Shown here piece after piece: positions 18,262-27,358 of a stretch of DNA of 49,532 nucleotides. The notes under the pieces are model-generated. The model was not told the origin of the DNA. It did not search any database and saw only the letters and a program-made list of their open reading frames with translations. This stretch comes from Phaeodactylibacter sp. (lineage in GTDB: Bacteria > Bacteroidota > Bacteroidia > Chitinophagales > Saprospiraceae): NCBI GenBank assembly GCA_024103175.1, contig JAGFJE010000367.1, positions 1-49,532 of the forward strand, read 5' to 3'. Positions within the stretch are counted from its first letter, which is position 1, and each line of letters starts with the position of its first letter. Both the position numbers and the translations under genes were made by a program.

Positions 18262-18362
18262 CCAGTGAAAGCGGCACGAATTAACGGGTTAATTTAAGCT
18301 ACTGTGAACCAGGGATTTAATGGCCTGCGAAATCGCCCGTTAATTCGGCTTCGTCGCACTAG
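18262..18362. repeat. 101-bp dispersed palindromic element, copy A
   Basis: It aligns without gaps to 45827-45927 at 89 of 101 positions. The outer ends are imperfect inverted repeats and the inner 12-bp arms (18277-18288 and 18336-18347, CGAATTAACGGG) pair perfectly. It is non-coding and looks like a MITE or REP-type intergenic element. Confidence 0.8.
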
Positions 18363-18752
18363 TCCTGCGGGAAAGAGAGAATCAAAGACTTCGCCGGGAT
18401 GAATAGAAAAACAAGCCCTCAATTCTACAAAGCGGAATCAGAGGAGAAAAGATAGTTGAAAAAAATAACTGGGTGGTTTTTTGATAGGCTTTGGTGCCTT
18501 GGCCCAGGCTGCTTTCCAACAGGAAGGCCCGCAGCAGGCCGGTTATTTGAAAGGATGTTTTACAGATGGAAACAAAGTTAGGAAAAAAACTTAGAAAAAC
18601 TGTATAAAAATTCTTCATAATATTTGTTAAGCTTTTGGGTTCTCGCCAGGCAAAAATATTCTATTGTGGCAAAACTACTCAGCAACTACTGTTAAAATAA
18701 TTTCTTTTTCCCGATAAATATTCGGGAAAGCCCCTCTCTGGTTGGTCACACA

Positions 18753-18768
18753 TAAATTTGTAGATTTG
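18753..18768 (+). promoter_or_regulatory. Tandem TAnnTTTG minus-7 boxes upstream of folD
   Basis: TAAATTTG (18753-18760) and TAGATTTG (18761-18768) both match the Bacteroidota minus-7 consensus exactly, 49-64 bp before the folD ATG. No good TTTG minus-33 box at standard spacing was found. Confidence 0.5.
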
Positions 18769-18816
18769 CGCAGAATGGAAGCTCATAAGATGCTCTAACC
18801 TTTAAAAACTGTTTCA

Positions 18817-19698
18817 ATGAATATTCTCGACGGAAGGAAGCTGGCCAGGGAGATCCGCGCAGAACTGGCTGAGGAAGTGAAGTCGATCGTGGACAGCGGC
18901 GGCAGGGCGCCGCACCTGGCTGCCGTATTGGCTGGAGATGACCCCGCCAGCCAGGTATATGTTCGGAATAAAGTCCGCTCCTGTGAAAAAGTGGGGTTTC
19001 GTTCCACTCTTATCCGAAAGCCGGCCGATGTTACCGAGACGGAATTGCTGGAGGTAGTGGATCAGCTAAACCGGGACAAAGAAGTAGACGGTTTCATCGT
19101 TCAGCTGCCCCTGCCCGGCCACATCAATGAAGAGAAAGTGACCCTGGCCATCAGCCCGGAGAAAGATGTAGACGGTTTTCACCCGGTAAACTTCGGGCGG
19201 ATGGCGCAGGGGCTTCCGTGCTATCTTCCCGCCACTCCTGCCGGCATTCTGGAAATGATGCGGCGTTATGAAGTTGAGACGGAAGGCAAAGAAGTCGTTG
19301 TGATCGGCCGGAGCAATATTGTTGGGACTCCCATCAGTATTCTGCTTTCGAGGAAAGCTTACCCGGGAAATGCCACGGTGACGGCCTGTCATAGCCGGAC
19401 CAAGGGCCTGGAAAACCACCTGCGGCGGGCAGATATCATTGTGGCGGCTATCGGTATCCCGGAGTTTGTCAAGGGAGATATGGTCAAGGAAGGAGTGGTT
19501 GTCATTGATGTGGGCATCAACCGCGTGGAGGCGCCCGAAACGGAAAAGGGCTACCGCCTCTGCGGAGATGTCGATTTCGGATCGGTGAGCCCCAAAGCCA
19601 GCCTGATCACGCCGGTGCCGGGAGGTGTCGGGCAGTTGACAGTTGTGTCTCTTTTGATGAATACCCTCAAGGCCGCCCGGCGGGAGATCTACGTTTAA
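18817..19698 (+). CDS. folD: Methylenetetrahydrofolate dehydrogenase/cyclohydrolase
   Basis: 293 residues. The catalytic YVRNK (Tyr and Lys in about 48-52), VQLPLPGH, KDVDGFHPVNFGRM, GRSNIVGTP (NADP binding) and DVGINRV motifs are all present. It interconverts 5,10-methylene-, methenyl- and 10-formyl-THF in cytoplasmic one-carbon metabolism, which feeds purine synthesis. The C-terminal motif reads PVPGGVGQLT instead of the usual PGGVGPMT, a small oddity at a normally conserved site. It is the first gene of a plus-strand run with the DinB-like gene (54-bp gap), prmA and the 1520-residue exported protein. Confidence 0.95.
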   Translation: MNILDGRKLAREIRAELAEEVKSIVDSGGRAPHLAAVLAGDDPASQVYVRNKVRSCEKVGFRSTLIRKPADVTETELLEVVDQLNRDKEVDGFIVQLPLPGHINEEKVTLAISPEKDVDGFHPVNFGRMAQGLPCYLPATPAGILEMMRRYEVETEGKEVVVIGRSNIVGTPISILLSRKAYPGNATVTACHSRTKGLENHLRRADIIVAAIGIPEFVKGDMVKEGVVVIDVGINRVEAPETEKGYRLCGDVDFGSVSPKASLITPVPGGVGQLTVVSLLMNTLKAARREIYV

Positions 19699-19752
19699 CG
19701 CTTGGCCCCTCGGCGCAGTATTCCGGTTCGAAGTAACAACCTGATCAGATAA

Positions 19753-20262
19753 ATGGATTGTAAAGAAGGTACCGTTTCCATCACCCGGCAGATCAACCAA
19801 TTGTTAGAGCATATTCACCCCAAAGCCTATTCCCGGCCCCTGGGCGTATTCAATGCTTCAACGATCGGCCAGCATTTCCGCCATATCTTCGACTTCTATG
19901 AATGCCTGCTGCGTGGCGCCTCCGAAGGTATTGTGGATTACGCCTCCCGCAGCCGGAATGAAAAAATGGAAAAAGACCCCAGCTACGCCAGGGCTGCCTT
20001 TCAGCAAATGGGCCAGGCCTGCATTGGCCTCAATGAAGAGCAACCACTGAAAGTGCGGGCCGATTTTTCTTCACTGCCCGATGATGGCCGCCCGGAGTTG
20101 GGGTCTACGGTAGGCCGGGAGCTGATGTTTGCTTACGACCACGCCGTACATCACCTGGCGCTCATTAAAATAGGAATGAAAGAAGCGCTGCCGGAAATTG
20201 AGATCGACGAACAAATGGGCGTTGCGCCTTCTACCCTGAAACACCGCAACAGGCTCTCCTAA
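19753..20262 (+). CDS. DinB-like four-helix protein
   Basis: 169 residues, all-helical. Histidines in TIGQHFRHIFDF (about 36-47) and YDHAVHHLALIK (about 126-137) fit the three-His metal site of the DinB/YfiT superfamily. Some members are metal-dependent thiol S-transferases using bacillithiol or mycothiol; most are uncharacterised. The gene lies between folD and prmA on the same strand. The superfamily call is reasonably safe, but the substrate and reaction are unknown. Confidence 0.75.
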   Translation: MDCKEGTVSITRQINQLLEHIHPKAYSRPLGVFNASTIGQHFRHIFDFYECLLRGASEGIVDYASRSRNEKMEKDPSYARAAFQQMGQACIGLNEEQPLKVRADFSSLPDDGRPELGSTVGRELMFAYDHAVHHLALIKIGMKEALPEIEIDEQMGVAPSTLKHRNRLS

Positions 20263-20319
20263 TACGGTGAGAAAGCCGAAAGCCCCCGAATGGAGGCAAG
20301 GAACCAATAAAATCCACTT

Positions 20320-21144
20320 ATGGACTATTATTGCTATGACATCAAAGTGGCCACGTCCCTGCGTGAGGTGGCCCTGGCGTTCCTCAGTGAGCTTCCTTTC
20401 GACAGTTTCGAAGAAAGGGAGGATGGGCTGCGCGCTTACCTGTGCAAAGACGGCGCCGCCGAAGATGTAGAGAGTGAACTGGCCAACATCGCCGCCCGGC
20501 TGTCCTTCAGTTACGAGCGCCGGCTGATCCCCGCTCAGAACTGGAACGCGCTGTGGGAATCCAATTTCGAACCCATCCGCGTGGGCAACCACTGCGGGGT
20601 GCGGGCTCATTTCCATCCACCCATGGAAGCGGTGAAATACGAGGTCGTCATCAGCCCGAAGATGGCTTTCGGCACCGGCCACCACGCCACCACCTATATG
20701 ATGCTGGAAAGAATGGCGCAGGATGATCTCGCCGGGATGAAGGTGCTGGACTATGGCTGCGGAACCGGCATACTGGCCATTCTGGCCGATAAAATGGGCG
20801 CCGCTCACATCGACGCGGTTGATGTCGAGGAGGCGGCTTATGAAAATACCCTGGATAACGCCAAGGCCAATGACGCTACTCATATCCGGGCCTGTCACGG
20901 TACGCTGGATGATATAGAAGACGGCGGTTACGGTTACATTCTGGCAAACATCAACAGAAACGTAATATTAAACTCGCTCAGGTCGTTATATGGAAAACTC
21001 GCTCCCGGAGGAGTTCTCCTGGTTTCCGGTATTCTGGCTGCGGATGAAAGCCTGGTGCTGGCCCGCGCCAAAGCCGTAAAATTGCATCTTACCGATAAAA
21101 ACAGGCGAGGAGAGTGGAGTTGTATTCGTTTTGTCCGTCAATAA
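20320..21144 (+). CDS. prmA: Ribosomal protein L11 methyltransferase
   Basis: 274 residues. The N-terminal substrate-binding domain (about 1-90) is followed by a class I SAM methyltransferase domain with PKMAFGTGHHATT (about 112-124), VLDYGCGTGILAI (motif I, about 140-152), and LANINRNVIL (motif IV, about 208), the last equivalent to the NxxxN motif of PrmA. It trimethylates lysines and the N-terminus of ribosomal protein L11. Length is slightly short but complete. The stop is only 6 bp before the next gene, so the two are co-transcribed. Confidence 0.93.
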   Translation: MDYYCYDIKVATSLREVALAFLSELPFDSFEEREDGLRAYLCKDGAAEDVESELANIAARLSFSYERRLIPAQNWNALWESNFEPIRVGNHCGVRAHFHPPMEAVKYEVVISPKMAFGTGHHATTYMMLERMAQDDLAGMKVLDYGCGTGILAILADKMGAAHIDAVDVEEAAYENTLDNAKANDATHIRACHGTLDDIEDGGYGYILANINRNVILNSLRSLYGKLAPGGVLLVSGILAADESLVLARAKAVKLHLTDKNRRGEWSCIRFVRQ

Positions 21145-21150
21145 ATTCAG

Positions 21151-24100
21151 ATGAAAAAAGTATACTTATTATTACCGGCCTTTTTATTGTTCACCCTTTC
21201 TCTGGCCGGGCAGCGGTTGGAACGGTTTTCTGATGACCATGCCGAGTTCATGCGCCAGTTGGAGGAATACATGACGGCCAGCAAACGGCAGGCCCTGGAA
21301 GAGGCCTATAAGGAGTTCGCCAAGGTGTTCAGCAGCGGCATGTTTAACGAAGAGGAGACAAAGCAGATCCTGAAAACCGGTAACGCCATGCTGGGCCAGC
21401 GGATGATGGCCAGCCCCTACTTTGAAAACTACCTCAATGCCCTTTCCATGATCAAAAAGGCCAGCAGCCCGGAGCGGCATTTCCGGGAATGGCATCAGGT
21501 CCTGGACCAAATACTGGCCAATATTCAGAACCGCCACCTCAAGCCTTTTGACGAATTTGTCGAGTTCTCCAAACTCTTCTTCGAACGGCAGGCCCTGCGC
21601 TATTCCGACTCGGGAGGCACCTCCTGGTATGCCCTGGCCGATGATTTCCAGTTTCGCTATGAGGAAAACGAAGGGGCGGTATTTTTTGATAAGCTGGACC
21701 TGATGGCCAGCCGCCGTACGGACTCTATATTTATCTACAATACTTCCGGATACTTTCTGCCCAACCAGCGCCTGTGGAAAGGCCAGGGCGGCCGGGTCAC
21801 CTGGGAACGCCACGGCCTCGGGGCTAATGTATACGCGGAGCTGGGCAACTACGAATTCGAGGTGATCAAAAGCCTGTACGAGGTCAGGGAGGCCAAACTG
21901 CACTACCCGGTATTTTTTGGCGAAGGCCGGCTCATTAAAGGCTCCTTCAGCGATAAACTGGTTGCCAGTAATGACGCTACCGAAGGCTCCTTCCCCCGCT
22001 TTGAATCGGAGGAGAAAATCCTGGAGATCAATAACATAGGAGAGGGTATCAGTTACGTTGGGGGGTTCCGCCTCAATGGCAAGACGGTCTACGGCTTTGG
22101 AAACAGGGAGCGGCCCGCCCGTATCCTCATCGAAGATACGAACAGCAAGGCCTCCTTTCGCGGCGCATCCGAGTTGTTCACCATCCGGCGGGAAGAACTC
22201 ATCGCCGGGCAGGGGGTAGAAGGGGTGCTTCAATTTGGACAGGATTCGATCTACCACCCTTCCATCGATGTACGTTATGATATCGCCGACAGGGAAATGG
22301 CCCTGTCCCGCGGGGACCGCGCCAGCGACCGCAACCCTTTCTTCAGCTCCCTGCACAAGGTCAATATCCATGCCGATAATATCATTGCTTACCTCGACCA
22401 GGATTCGGTAGCCATCGGGAGGGAGAAGATCCCCATCCACCGCAAACCGGTGGTGGAATTTGAATCCTTCAATTATTTTACGGACAAGGATTACCGGCAG
22501 CTGCAGAACATCGCTACCGTCAACCCCATCGCTGTCCTGAAAGTAATGAAAGACAAAGAAGGCAAGAACATTCTCCCCGCCGAGGAGGTCGCGCAAAAGA
22601 TAAACCCCCGTTTTTCCGTCGAAAACATAAAGGGCCTGTTGTACGATATGGTAGCGCGGGGCTTCATCAACTACGACAGTGAGGAGGAGATCGTGGAGGT
22701 CAAGGACAAGGTAACCCTCTATGCCGATGCACACCGCAAAAAGACCGATTACGATGTGCTGAAGATCAAATCGGAGACGGACAGCACCAATGCGATCATG
22801 AACCTCAGGGACAACAGGATCGATATACGCGGTGTGGATTTCGTGGAATTCAGCGAGAAGCAGCGGGTAGCCATCATCCCGTTCAATAAGCAGCTCACCA
22901 TGATGGGCAACCGGGATATTGATTTCGATGGAAAAACCTTTGCCGGCTTTTCCTCCTTGGAAGGGAAGGGCTTTCATTTTATGTACGATGAATTTCAGGT
23001 CGCCCTGGATTCCGTGCGCTTTTTCGACCTCTTTATCCCAACCGGCCGGATCAGCGACGGGCAGCCCGAAGCATTGTCCATCGGCTCCCGCATCGAGCAC
23101 CTGACCGGTGTTCTGCTGATCGACGCCCCCGCCAATAAATCGGGAACGGACGATATTCCGCTTTTCCCCTCCCTGCAAAGCAAAGACAATTCTTTTGTCT
23201 TTTATGACTACCCCAAGACCCAGGACGGCGCCTACAAGAGGGATTCCTTCTATTTCCAACTGACGCCCTTCAGCTTTAACCACCTCGATTATTATACCCG
23301 GGAGGACGTGGCTTTCGACGGCACCCTGTTCTCGGCGGATATATTCCCTCCTTTTGACGAGACGGTTACCCTGCAGGCAGACACCTCTCTGGGCTTCGTC
23401 ACCCAGACCTCGGCGGAAGGGTATCCTGCCTATCAGGAAAAAGGGAATTACGACGGGGAGATCAGCCTGAGCAACGCCGGCCTGCTGGCCAAAGGCAACG
23501 TCAAATACCTGGGCGCCTCCATTTATTCGGAGGATATTATCTTCATGCCCAAACAGATGCTGGCCAGTGCAGAGCGCTTCGACCTGGAGGAAAGCCGGGA
23601 AGAGGGCCTGGAGGTGCCCCGTGCTCAGGGCTTCGACGTTAAGATCGATTGGCGGCCGTACAAGGACAGTATGTATATCCGTTCCGAAGAGGCGCCTTTC
23701 GCCCTCTTCCAGGAAGGGGTGCACACCCTCGACGGCACCCTGATCCTCACCCCGGGCGGCCTCAAGGGGGACGGCATTCTCGACTGGGATAAAGCGACCA
23801 TGGAGTCCCGCCTGTTCTCCTTTGGCGCCTTTTCTTCCACCGCCGATACCACCGACGTCAAAATTAAGACGCAGGACCTGAAAGATATCGCCCTGGAGAC
23901 CAGCAACGTACAAAGTGATGTCGACTTTGAAGAGGAAGTCGCAACCTTCAAAGCCAACGATGAGTTTCTGGAGACCACCCTGCCGGCCATTCAGTACAAA
24001 ACTTCGATGAATGAATTCACCTGGGACATGGCCGAGGAGCACATCACTTTCAAGTCGGACCCCAACAAGCCCGGCCGGTTCGTTTCCATTCACCCCGACC

Positions 24101-25713
24101 AGGATTCGCTTTTCTTCGAAGGAGGAGAGGCGTTCTACGACCTTAAGACCGATGAACTCAAGGTAAGCGGCGTACCCTTTGTCGTGGCGGCCGATGCCTT
24201 TGTCTATCCCGACAGCAACTACCTGGAAGTCGGGCGCGGCGGGGTGATGGCCACGCTGGAAAATGCCAGGATCATTGCCGATACCCTCAACCGCTACCAC
24301 GTCATCAACCGGGCTACGGTCGATATTCTCGGCAAGCGCCTGTACCGCGCCTCCGGTTTTTACGAATACAACATCGGCGAGCGGGAACAGGAGATCGAAT
24401 TCGCCAATATCGTCGGCCAGCCGGTGGGGAAAGGGGCCTACAGCGAGAAGCGGGTGGTTACCCGGGCCACCGGTGAAGTCACTCCGGAGGATGATTTTTA
24501 TATCGACCACCGCACCGAATTCCGGGGAACCATCAGCCTGGAGGCCGAGTCGAAGAACCTTTCTTTTGAGGGGTTTGCCCGCCTGGATGCGGATCGCCTT
24601 CCCAAACCATACTGGTTTTCGGTAAGCAGCAAGGCCGATAAGAACAACCTGGTCATCAACTACGATGAACCCAAGAATTACGACGGCGAGCCTCTGGCCA
24701 CCGGCTTCTTCCTGGGCAAAGAGACGGCGGAGGTATACCCCCGGGTGATGATGCCTTTGTTTTTCCGCAAAGACCGGCCCATACTGCCGGTTAAGGGCGT
24801 CTTCAAATACAACCAGGATAAGGATCAGTTTATCTTTGGCGATTCGCTGAAAGTCATTGGCGGCAACCTGCGCGGCAACCAGCTCATTTTCCGTAACCGG
24901 GATGGAAAACTGGAAGGGGAAGGAGCCCTTAGCCTTGGCTCAGGGCTGAAGTACATCAAGATCGATGCCTCCGGGACCATGCGCTCGGAATTTGTGGAAA
25001 GGGGGCCGGAAGAGGAGAAGGACATGATCATCTCCGATACCATGGACCTGACGGCCTCTATGGCGCCTCCCGCTCAGGTTTATCAGGTTGAGGCCGATAT
25101 AATGGCCGGCATACAGATGATCCTTCCGGAACAATTGCTCAAGATCATGATCACCGATATTCAGTCGATGAGTTTTGACGCCAGCCCGATCGTCTACCTC
25201 ACCGACCTGGATTTTTACCGCAAAGCTACGGCCAACCTGCTGCCCCCCGGCAAAGAGGCCGACGCCGCTCTGACGAGCCTGGGAACCGGGCTGCTGGAAG
25301 TGCCCGAGAAAGTGAACCCCTATACTTTCCTCTTCAGCCGCATCCCCATGAAATGGAATGCAGAGTACCAGTCTTTTGTCTCTATGGAAGACAAGAACGC
25401 CCTGGCCAGTATTAACGGCGAGCCCATCAGCCGGATGCTGGAATCGTACATCGAGTTCAAAATGCCCTCCAATGACGACGACCGCCTTTACGTGTACATC
25501 AAATCGCCGAGCGAGCTGTTCTACTTTTTCGGCTTTAAACAGGGGATACTGAGCGTTACTTCCAACAACCCCGCTTTTATGGAAGAACTGGCGGGAATGA
25601 AGAGCAAAGATAAGATCATCAAGATGGATGACGGAAATACCTATGAGATCCAGGACGTGGATGTGGGCACCGCCCGCCTTTTCTACAACCGGGTTAAAGC
25701 AGCCAGGCAGTAG
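21151..25713 (+). CDS. Very large exported protein of unknown function (1520 aa)
   Basis: Begins with a clear signal peptide (MKKVYLLLPAFLLFTLSLAGQ; cleavage near residue 20). An N-terminal helical region (about 22-140) precedes a long stretch rich in beta strands and charged residues. That stretch contains many short echoes such as GRLIKGSFSDKL, GTLILTPGGLKGDGILDW and GKLEGEGALSLGSGLKYIKI. I see no transmembrane segments, no lipobox and no T9SS sorting domain, so it is probably periplasmic or at the inner face of the outer membrane. The strand-rich, repeated nature recalls AsmA/TamB- or LptD-like lipid-conduit proteins, but I recognise no family. It follows prmA by 6 bp. Codon usage matches its neighbours, so it looks native. 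Confidence 0.85.
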   Translation: MKKVYLLLPAFLLFTLSLAGQRLERFSDDHAEFMRQLEEYMTASKRQALEEAYKEFAKVFSSGMFNEEETKQILKTGNAMLGQRMMASPYFENYLNALSMIKKASSPERHFREWHQVLDQILANIQNRHLKPFDEFVEFSKLFFERQALRYSDSGGTSWYALADDFQFRYEENEGAVFFDKLDLMASRRTDSIFIYNTSGYFLPNQRLWKGQGGRVTWERHGLGANVYAELGNYEFEVIKSLYEVREAKLHYPVFFGEGRLIKGSFSDKLVASNDATEGSFPRFESEEKILEINNIGEGISYVGGFRLNGKTVYGFGNRERPARILIEDTNSKASFRGASELFTIRREELIAGQGVEGVLQFGQDSIYHPSIDVRYDIADREMALSRGDRASDRNPFFSSLHKVNIHADNIIAYLDQDSVAIGREKIPIHRKPVVEFESFNYFTDKDYRQLQNIATVNPIAVLKVMKDKEGKNILPAEEVAQKINPRFSVENIKGLLYDMVARGFINYDSEEEIVEVKDKVTLYADAHRKKTDYDVLKIKSETDSTNAIMNLRDNRIDIRGVDFVEFSEKQRVAIIPFNKQLTMMGNRDIDFDGKTFAGFSSLEGKGFHFMYDEFQVALDSVRFFDLFIPTGRISDGQPEALSIGSRIEHLTGVLLIDAPANKSGTDDIPLFPSLQSKDNSFVFYDYPKTQDGAYKRDSFYFQLTPFSFNHLDYYTREDVAFDGTLFSADIFPPFDETVTLQADTSLGFVTQTSAEGYPAYQEKGNYDGEISLSNAGLLAKGNVKYLGASIYSEDIIFMPKQMLASAERFDLEESREEGLEVPRAQGFDVKIDWRPYKDSMYIRSEEAPFALFQEGVHTLDGTLILTPGGLKGDGILDWDKATMESRLFSFGAFSSTADTTDVKIKTQDLKDIALETSNVQSDVDFEEEVATFKANDEFLETTLPAIQYKTSMNEFTWDMAEEHITFKSDPNKPGRFVSIHPDQDSLFFEGGEAFYDLKTDELKVSGVPFVVAADAFVYPDSNYLEVGRGGVMATLENARIIADTLNRYHVINRATVDILGKRLYRASGFYEYNIGEREQEIEFANIVGQPVGKGAYSEKRVVTRATGEVTPEDDFYIDHRTEFRGTISLEAESKNLSFEGFARLDADRLPKPYWFSVSSKADKNNLVINYDEPKNYDGEPLATGFFLGKETAEVYPRVMMPLFFRKDRPILPVKGVFKYNQDKDQFIFGDSLKVIGGNLRGNQLIFRNRDGKLEGEGALSLGSGLKYIKIDASGTMRSEFVERGPEEEKDMIISDTMDLTASMAPPAQVYQVEADIMAGIQMILPEQLLKIMITDIQSMSFDASPIVYLTDLDFYRKATANLLPPGKEADAALTSLGTGLLEVPEKVNPYTFLFSRIPMKWNAEYQSFVSMEDKNALASINGEPISRMLESYIEFKMPSNDDDRLYVYIKSPSELFYFFGFKQGILSVTSNNPAFMEELAGMKSKDKIIKMDDGNTYEIQDVDVGTARLFYNRVKAARQ

Positions 25714-25799
25714 GCTTTTTGGTGACAAATGTCATTCTATCATTGGCGAACCATTATTATTATTGGCTATATTACATCATCAATCAAAATCGAAAGCCA

Positions 25800-25946
25800 A
25801 TGTATCTCCTTGACCTTGCTGCAGCCAAGGCAGCCTTTATTGCAATGGTGGTGGTCCTTGTGGTCATTCCTGTCTGGATCGGCATTGTCGCTTTCACCAA
25901 AAAGAAAGGGAAAGCCGATAGTGTGAATGCCCCGGAGGAAGAATAA
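25800..25946 (+). CDS. Small single-pass membrane protein (48 aa)
   Basis: Starts at the ATG at 25800; an upstream in-frame ATG at 25719 would add an unconvincing leader. Residues 10-32 form one hydrophobic helix (AAFIAMVVVLVVIPVWIG), followed by a short KKKGK stop-transfer and an acidic tail. A convincing terminator 5 bp after the stop codon supports a real transcript end here. It was not recognised as any family. It might be a small subunit or regulator in the membrane; the call rests on composition and terminator only. Confidence 0.5.
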   Translation: MYLLDLAAAKAAFIAMVVVLVVIPVWIGIVAFTKKKGKADSVNAPEEE

Positions 25947-25951
25947 CAATT

Positions 25952-25990
25952 CGGAGCGGTTCCCGGAAACGAGGAACTGCTCCGTTTTTT
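25952..25990 (+). terminator. Rho-independent terminator
   Basis: A 12-bp stem with one mismatch (CGGAGCGGTTCC paired with GGAACTGCTCCG), a short loop, and six T residues (25985-25990). It ends the folD to small-membrane-protein run. Confidence 0.82.
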
Positions 25991-26213
25991 ACGCCGGGCT
26001 GGCCCTCTTTGCATAATTTTAACAGCGATTATCGGAAGCGATTCCCCAATCTTTAATATTTTGTGGCAGATTCCAGCCCCTGGGCCTTTTTGTGCCCTGT
26101 TTTCCTCCTGATGTAGAGCGCTTTATGGCAAAAAACAGTACCTGCTTTCTACTTTAAAGGTAAGGGAGCGTTACAAAGAGGGCTGATTTTTTTCAACTTT
26201 TACTTTTTTGAAA

Positions 26214-27305
26214 ATGAACTTCAAGGAAATTAAATTTAACCGGGCCCAACACAAAGAATTCATACGGGTCCTTCGTACCAGAGTAAACGACTATTTTCAG
26301 GAGAACGGCATCAGCCGTTATGCAAATGCTCCTATGGTAGTAAAAACTATAGTCCTGATATTATCTTTCCTCATTCCATACGGCCTGATGCTCAGCGGCC
26401 TGGCCACCAGCCCCTGGCTCATTTTGCTCTGCTGGCTGATAATGGCCCTGGCCACCGCCGGCATCGGGTTTTCTGTAATGCATGACGCCAATCACGGCGC
26501 TTACTCCCGCAATAAGAATGTCAACAAAGCCCTGGGGTTCATCATGAACTTCATCGGCGGCAGCGCCATCAACTGGCGCATACAGCACAATGTGCTCCAC
26601 CATTCCTTTACCAATGTCCATGGCATGGATGAAGATATCGATGCCGGCAAGCTGCTTCGGTTCTCTCCCCATCAGGACCATTACTGGTTCCACCGGTTCC
26701 AGCACATCTACGCCTGGTTCTTTTACGGCCTGATGACCATCATGTGGATCACCACCAAGGATTTCCGGCAGTTGCTGCGCTACCGCCGGAGCGGGCTGCT
26801 GGAAGAGCAGGGCATCAACTTCGGCGCGAGCATGCTGGAGATCACTTTTCTGAAGGTTATTTACTACACCTATATGTTGTTTCTTCCCATATACCTGCTC
26901 AGCATTCCCTGGTGGATGACACTGTCTTTTTTTCTGCTTTTTCACTTCGTTCTTGGCCTGGTCCTCGCCTGTGTCTTTCAAACGGCGCATGTAATGGATG
27001 AAACGGAATACCCCATCCCCGACGCGGAAGGCAATATGGAGAACAGCTGGGCCATTCACCAACTGCTGACCACTGCCAACTTCGCTCCCCGCAGCCGGAT
27101 AATGTCCTGGTTCATCGGAGGGCTTAACTATCAGATCGAACATCACCTGTTTCCCAATATCTGCCATATCCATTATCCGAAGATATCCAGGATCGTCAGC
27201 GAGACGGCCCGGTCTTTCGGCCTGCCCTACAACATTCAACCGACCTTCCTGGCTGCTCTCCTCAACCACGGCCGAATGTTGAAACAACTGGGGATGGCCC
27301 GGTAA
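26214..27305 (+). CDS. Membrane fatty acid desaturase (front-end type)
   Basis: 363 residues from the ATG at 26214. All three histidine boxes are present: HDANHG (90-95), HNVLHH (125-130) and QIEHH (307-311). The Gln in the third box is typical of front-end (delta-5/delta-6-like) and acyl-lipid desaturases rather than delta-9 acyl-CoA enzymes. Four membrane helices lie around 45-85 and 215-260. No fused cytochrome b5 domain is present, so an external ferredoxin or cytochrome donor is expected. It introduces a double bond in membrane fatty acids, perhaps for cold adaptation. Regiospecificity cannot be told from sequence. Confidence 0.9.
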   Translation: MNFKEIKFNRAQHKEFIRVLRTRVNDYFQENGISRYANAPMVVKTIVLILSFLIPYGLMLSGLATSPWLILLCWLIMALATAGIGFSVMHDANHGAYSRNKNVNKALGFIMNFIGGSAINWRIQHNVLHHSFTNVHGMDEDIDAGKLLRFSPHQDHYWFHRFQHIYAWFFYGLMTIMWITTKDFRQLLRYRRSGLLEEQGINFGASMLEITFLKVIYYTYMLFLPIYLLSIPWWMTLSFFLLFHFVLGLVLACVFQTAHVMDETEYPIPDAEGNMENSWAIHQLLTTANFAPRSRIMSWFIGGLNYQIEHHLFPNICHIHYPKISRIVSETARSFGLPYNIQPTFLAALLNHGRMLKQLGMAR

Positions 27306-27313
27306 TACTAATC

Positions 27314-27339
27314 CGCCGGTTGCAGCCTGGCAACCGGCG
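27314..27339. terminator. 9-bp hairpin after the desaturase gene
   Basis: A perfect stem CGCCGGTTG/CAACCGGCG (27314-27322 and 27331-27339) with an 8-nt loop, 9 bp past the stop. There is no clear T-run; it may be a terminator or an attenuator ahead of the adenosine deaminase gene. Confidence 0.45.
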
Positions 27340-27358
27340 AACCCTTAATTTGTGGTAT

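Larger units (their letters stand above)
18193..18816. other. 624-bp divergent spacer between SprB-like gene and folD
   Basis: The spacer holds one copy of a 101-bp palindromic repeat (18262-18362), a hairpin with 8-bp arms (18707-18714 and 18722-18729), and promoter-like boxes near folD. A 78-codon minus-strand open frame at 18382-18618 has no recognisable features and is probably chance. No RNA gene was recognised. Confidence 0.6.

Noticed and set aside
18382..18618. 78-codon minus-strand frame upstream of the giant gene
   Set aside because: No recognisable motif or start context; lies in a spacer with a repeat element.
21184..24510. 1108-codon minus-strand open frame inside the 1520-residue gene
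   Set aside because: No start context, no signal or domains, and the opposite frame has a signal peptide and operon spacing. Explained by codon composition.
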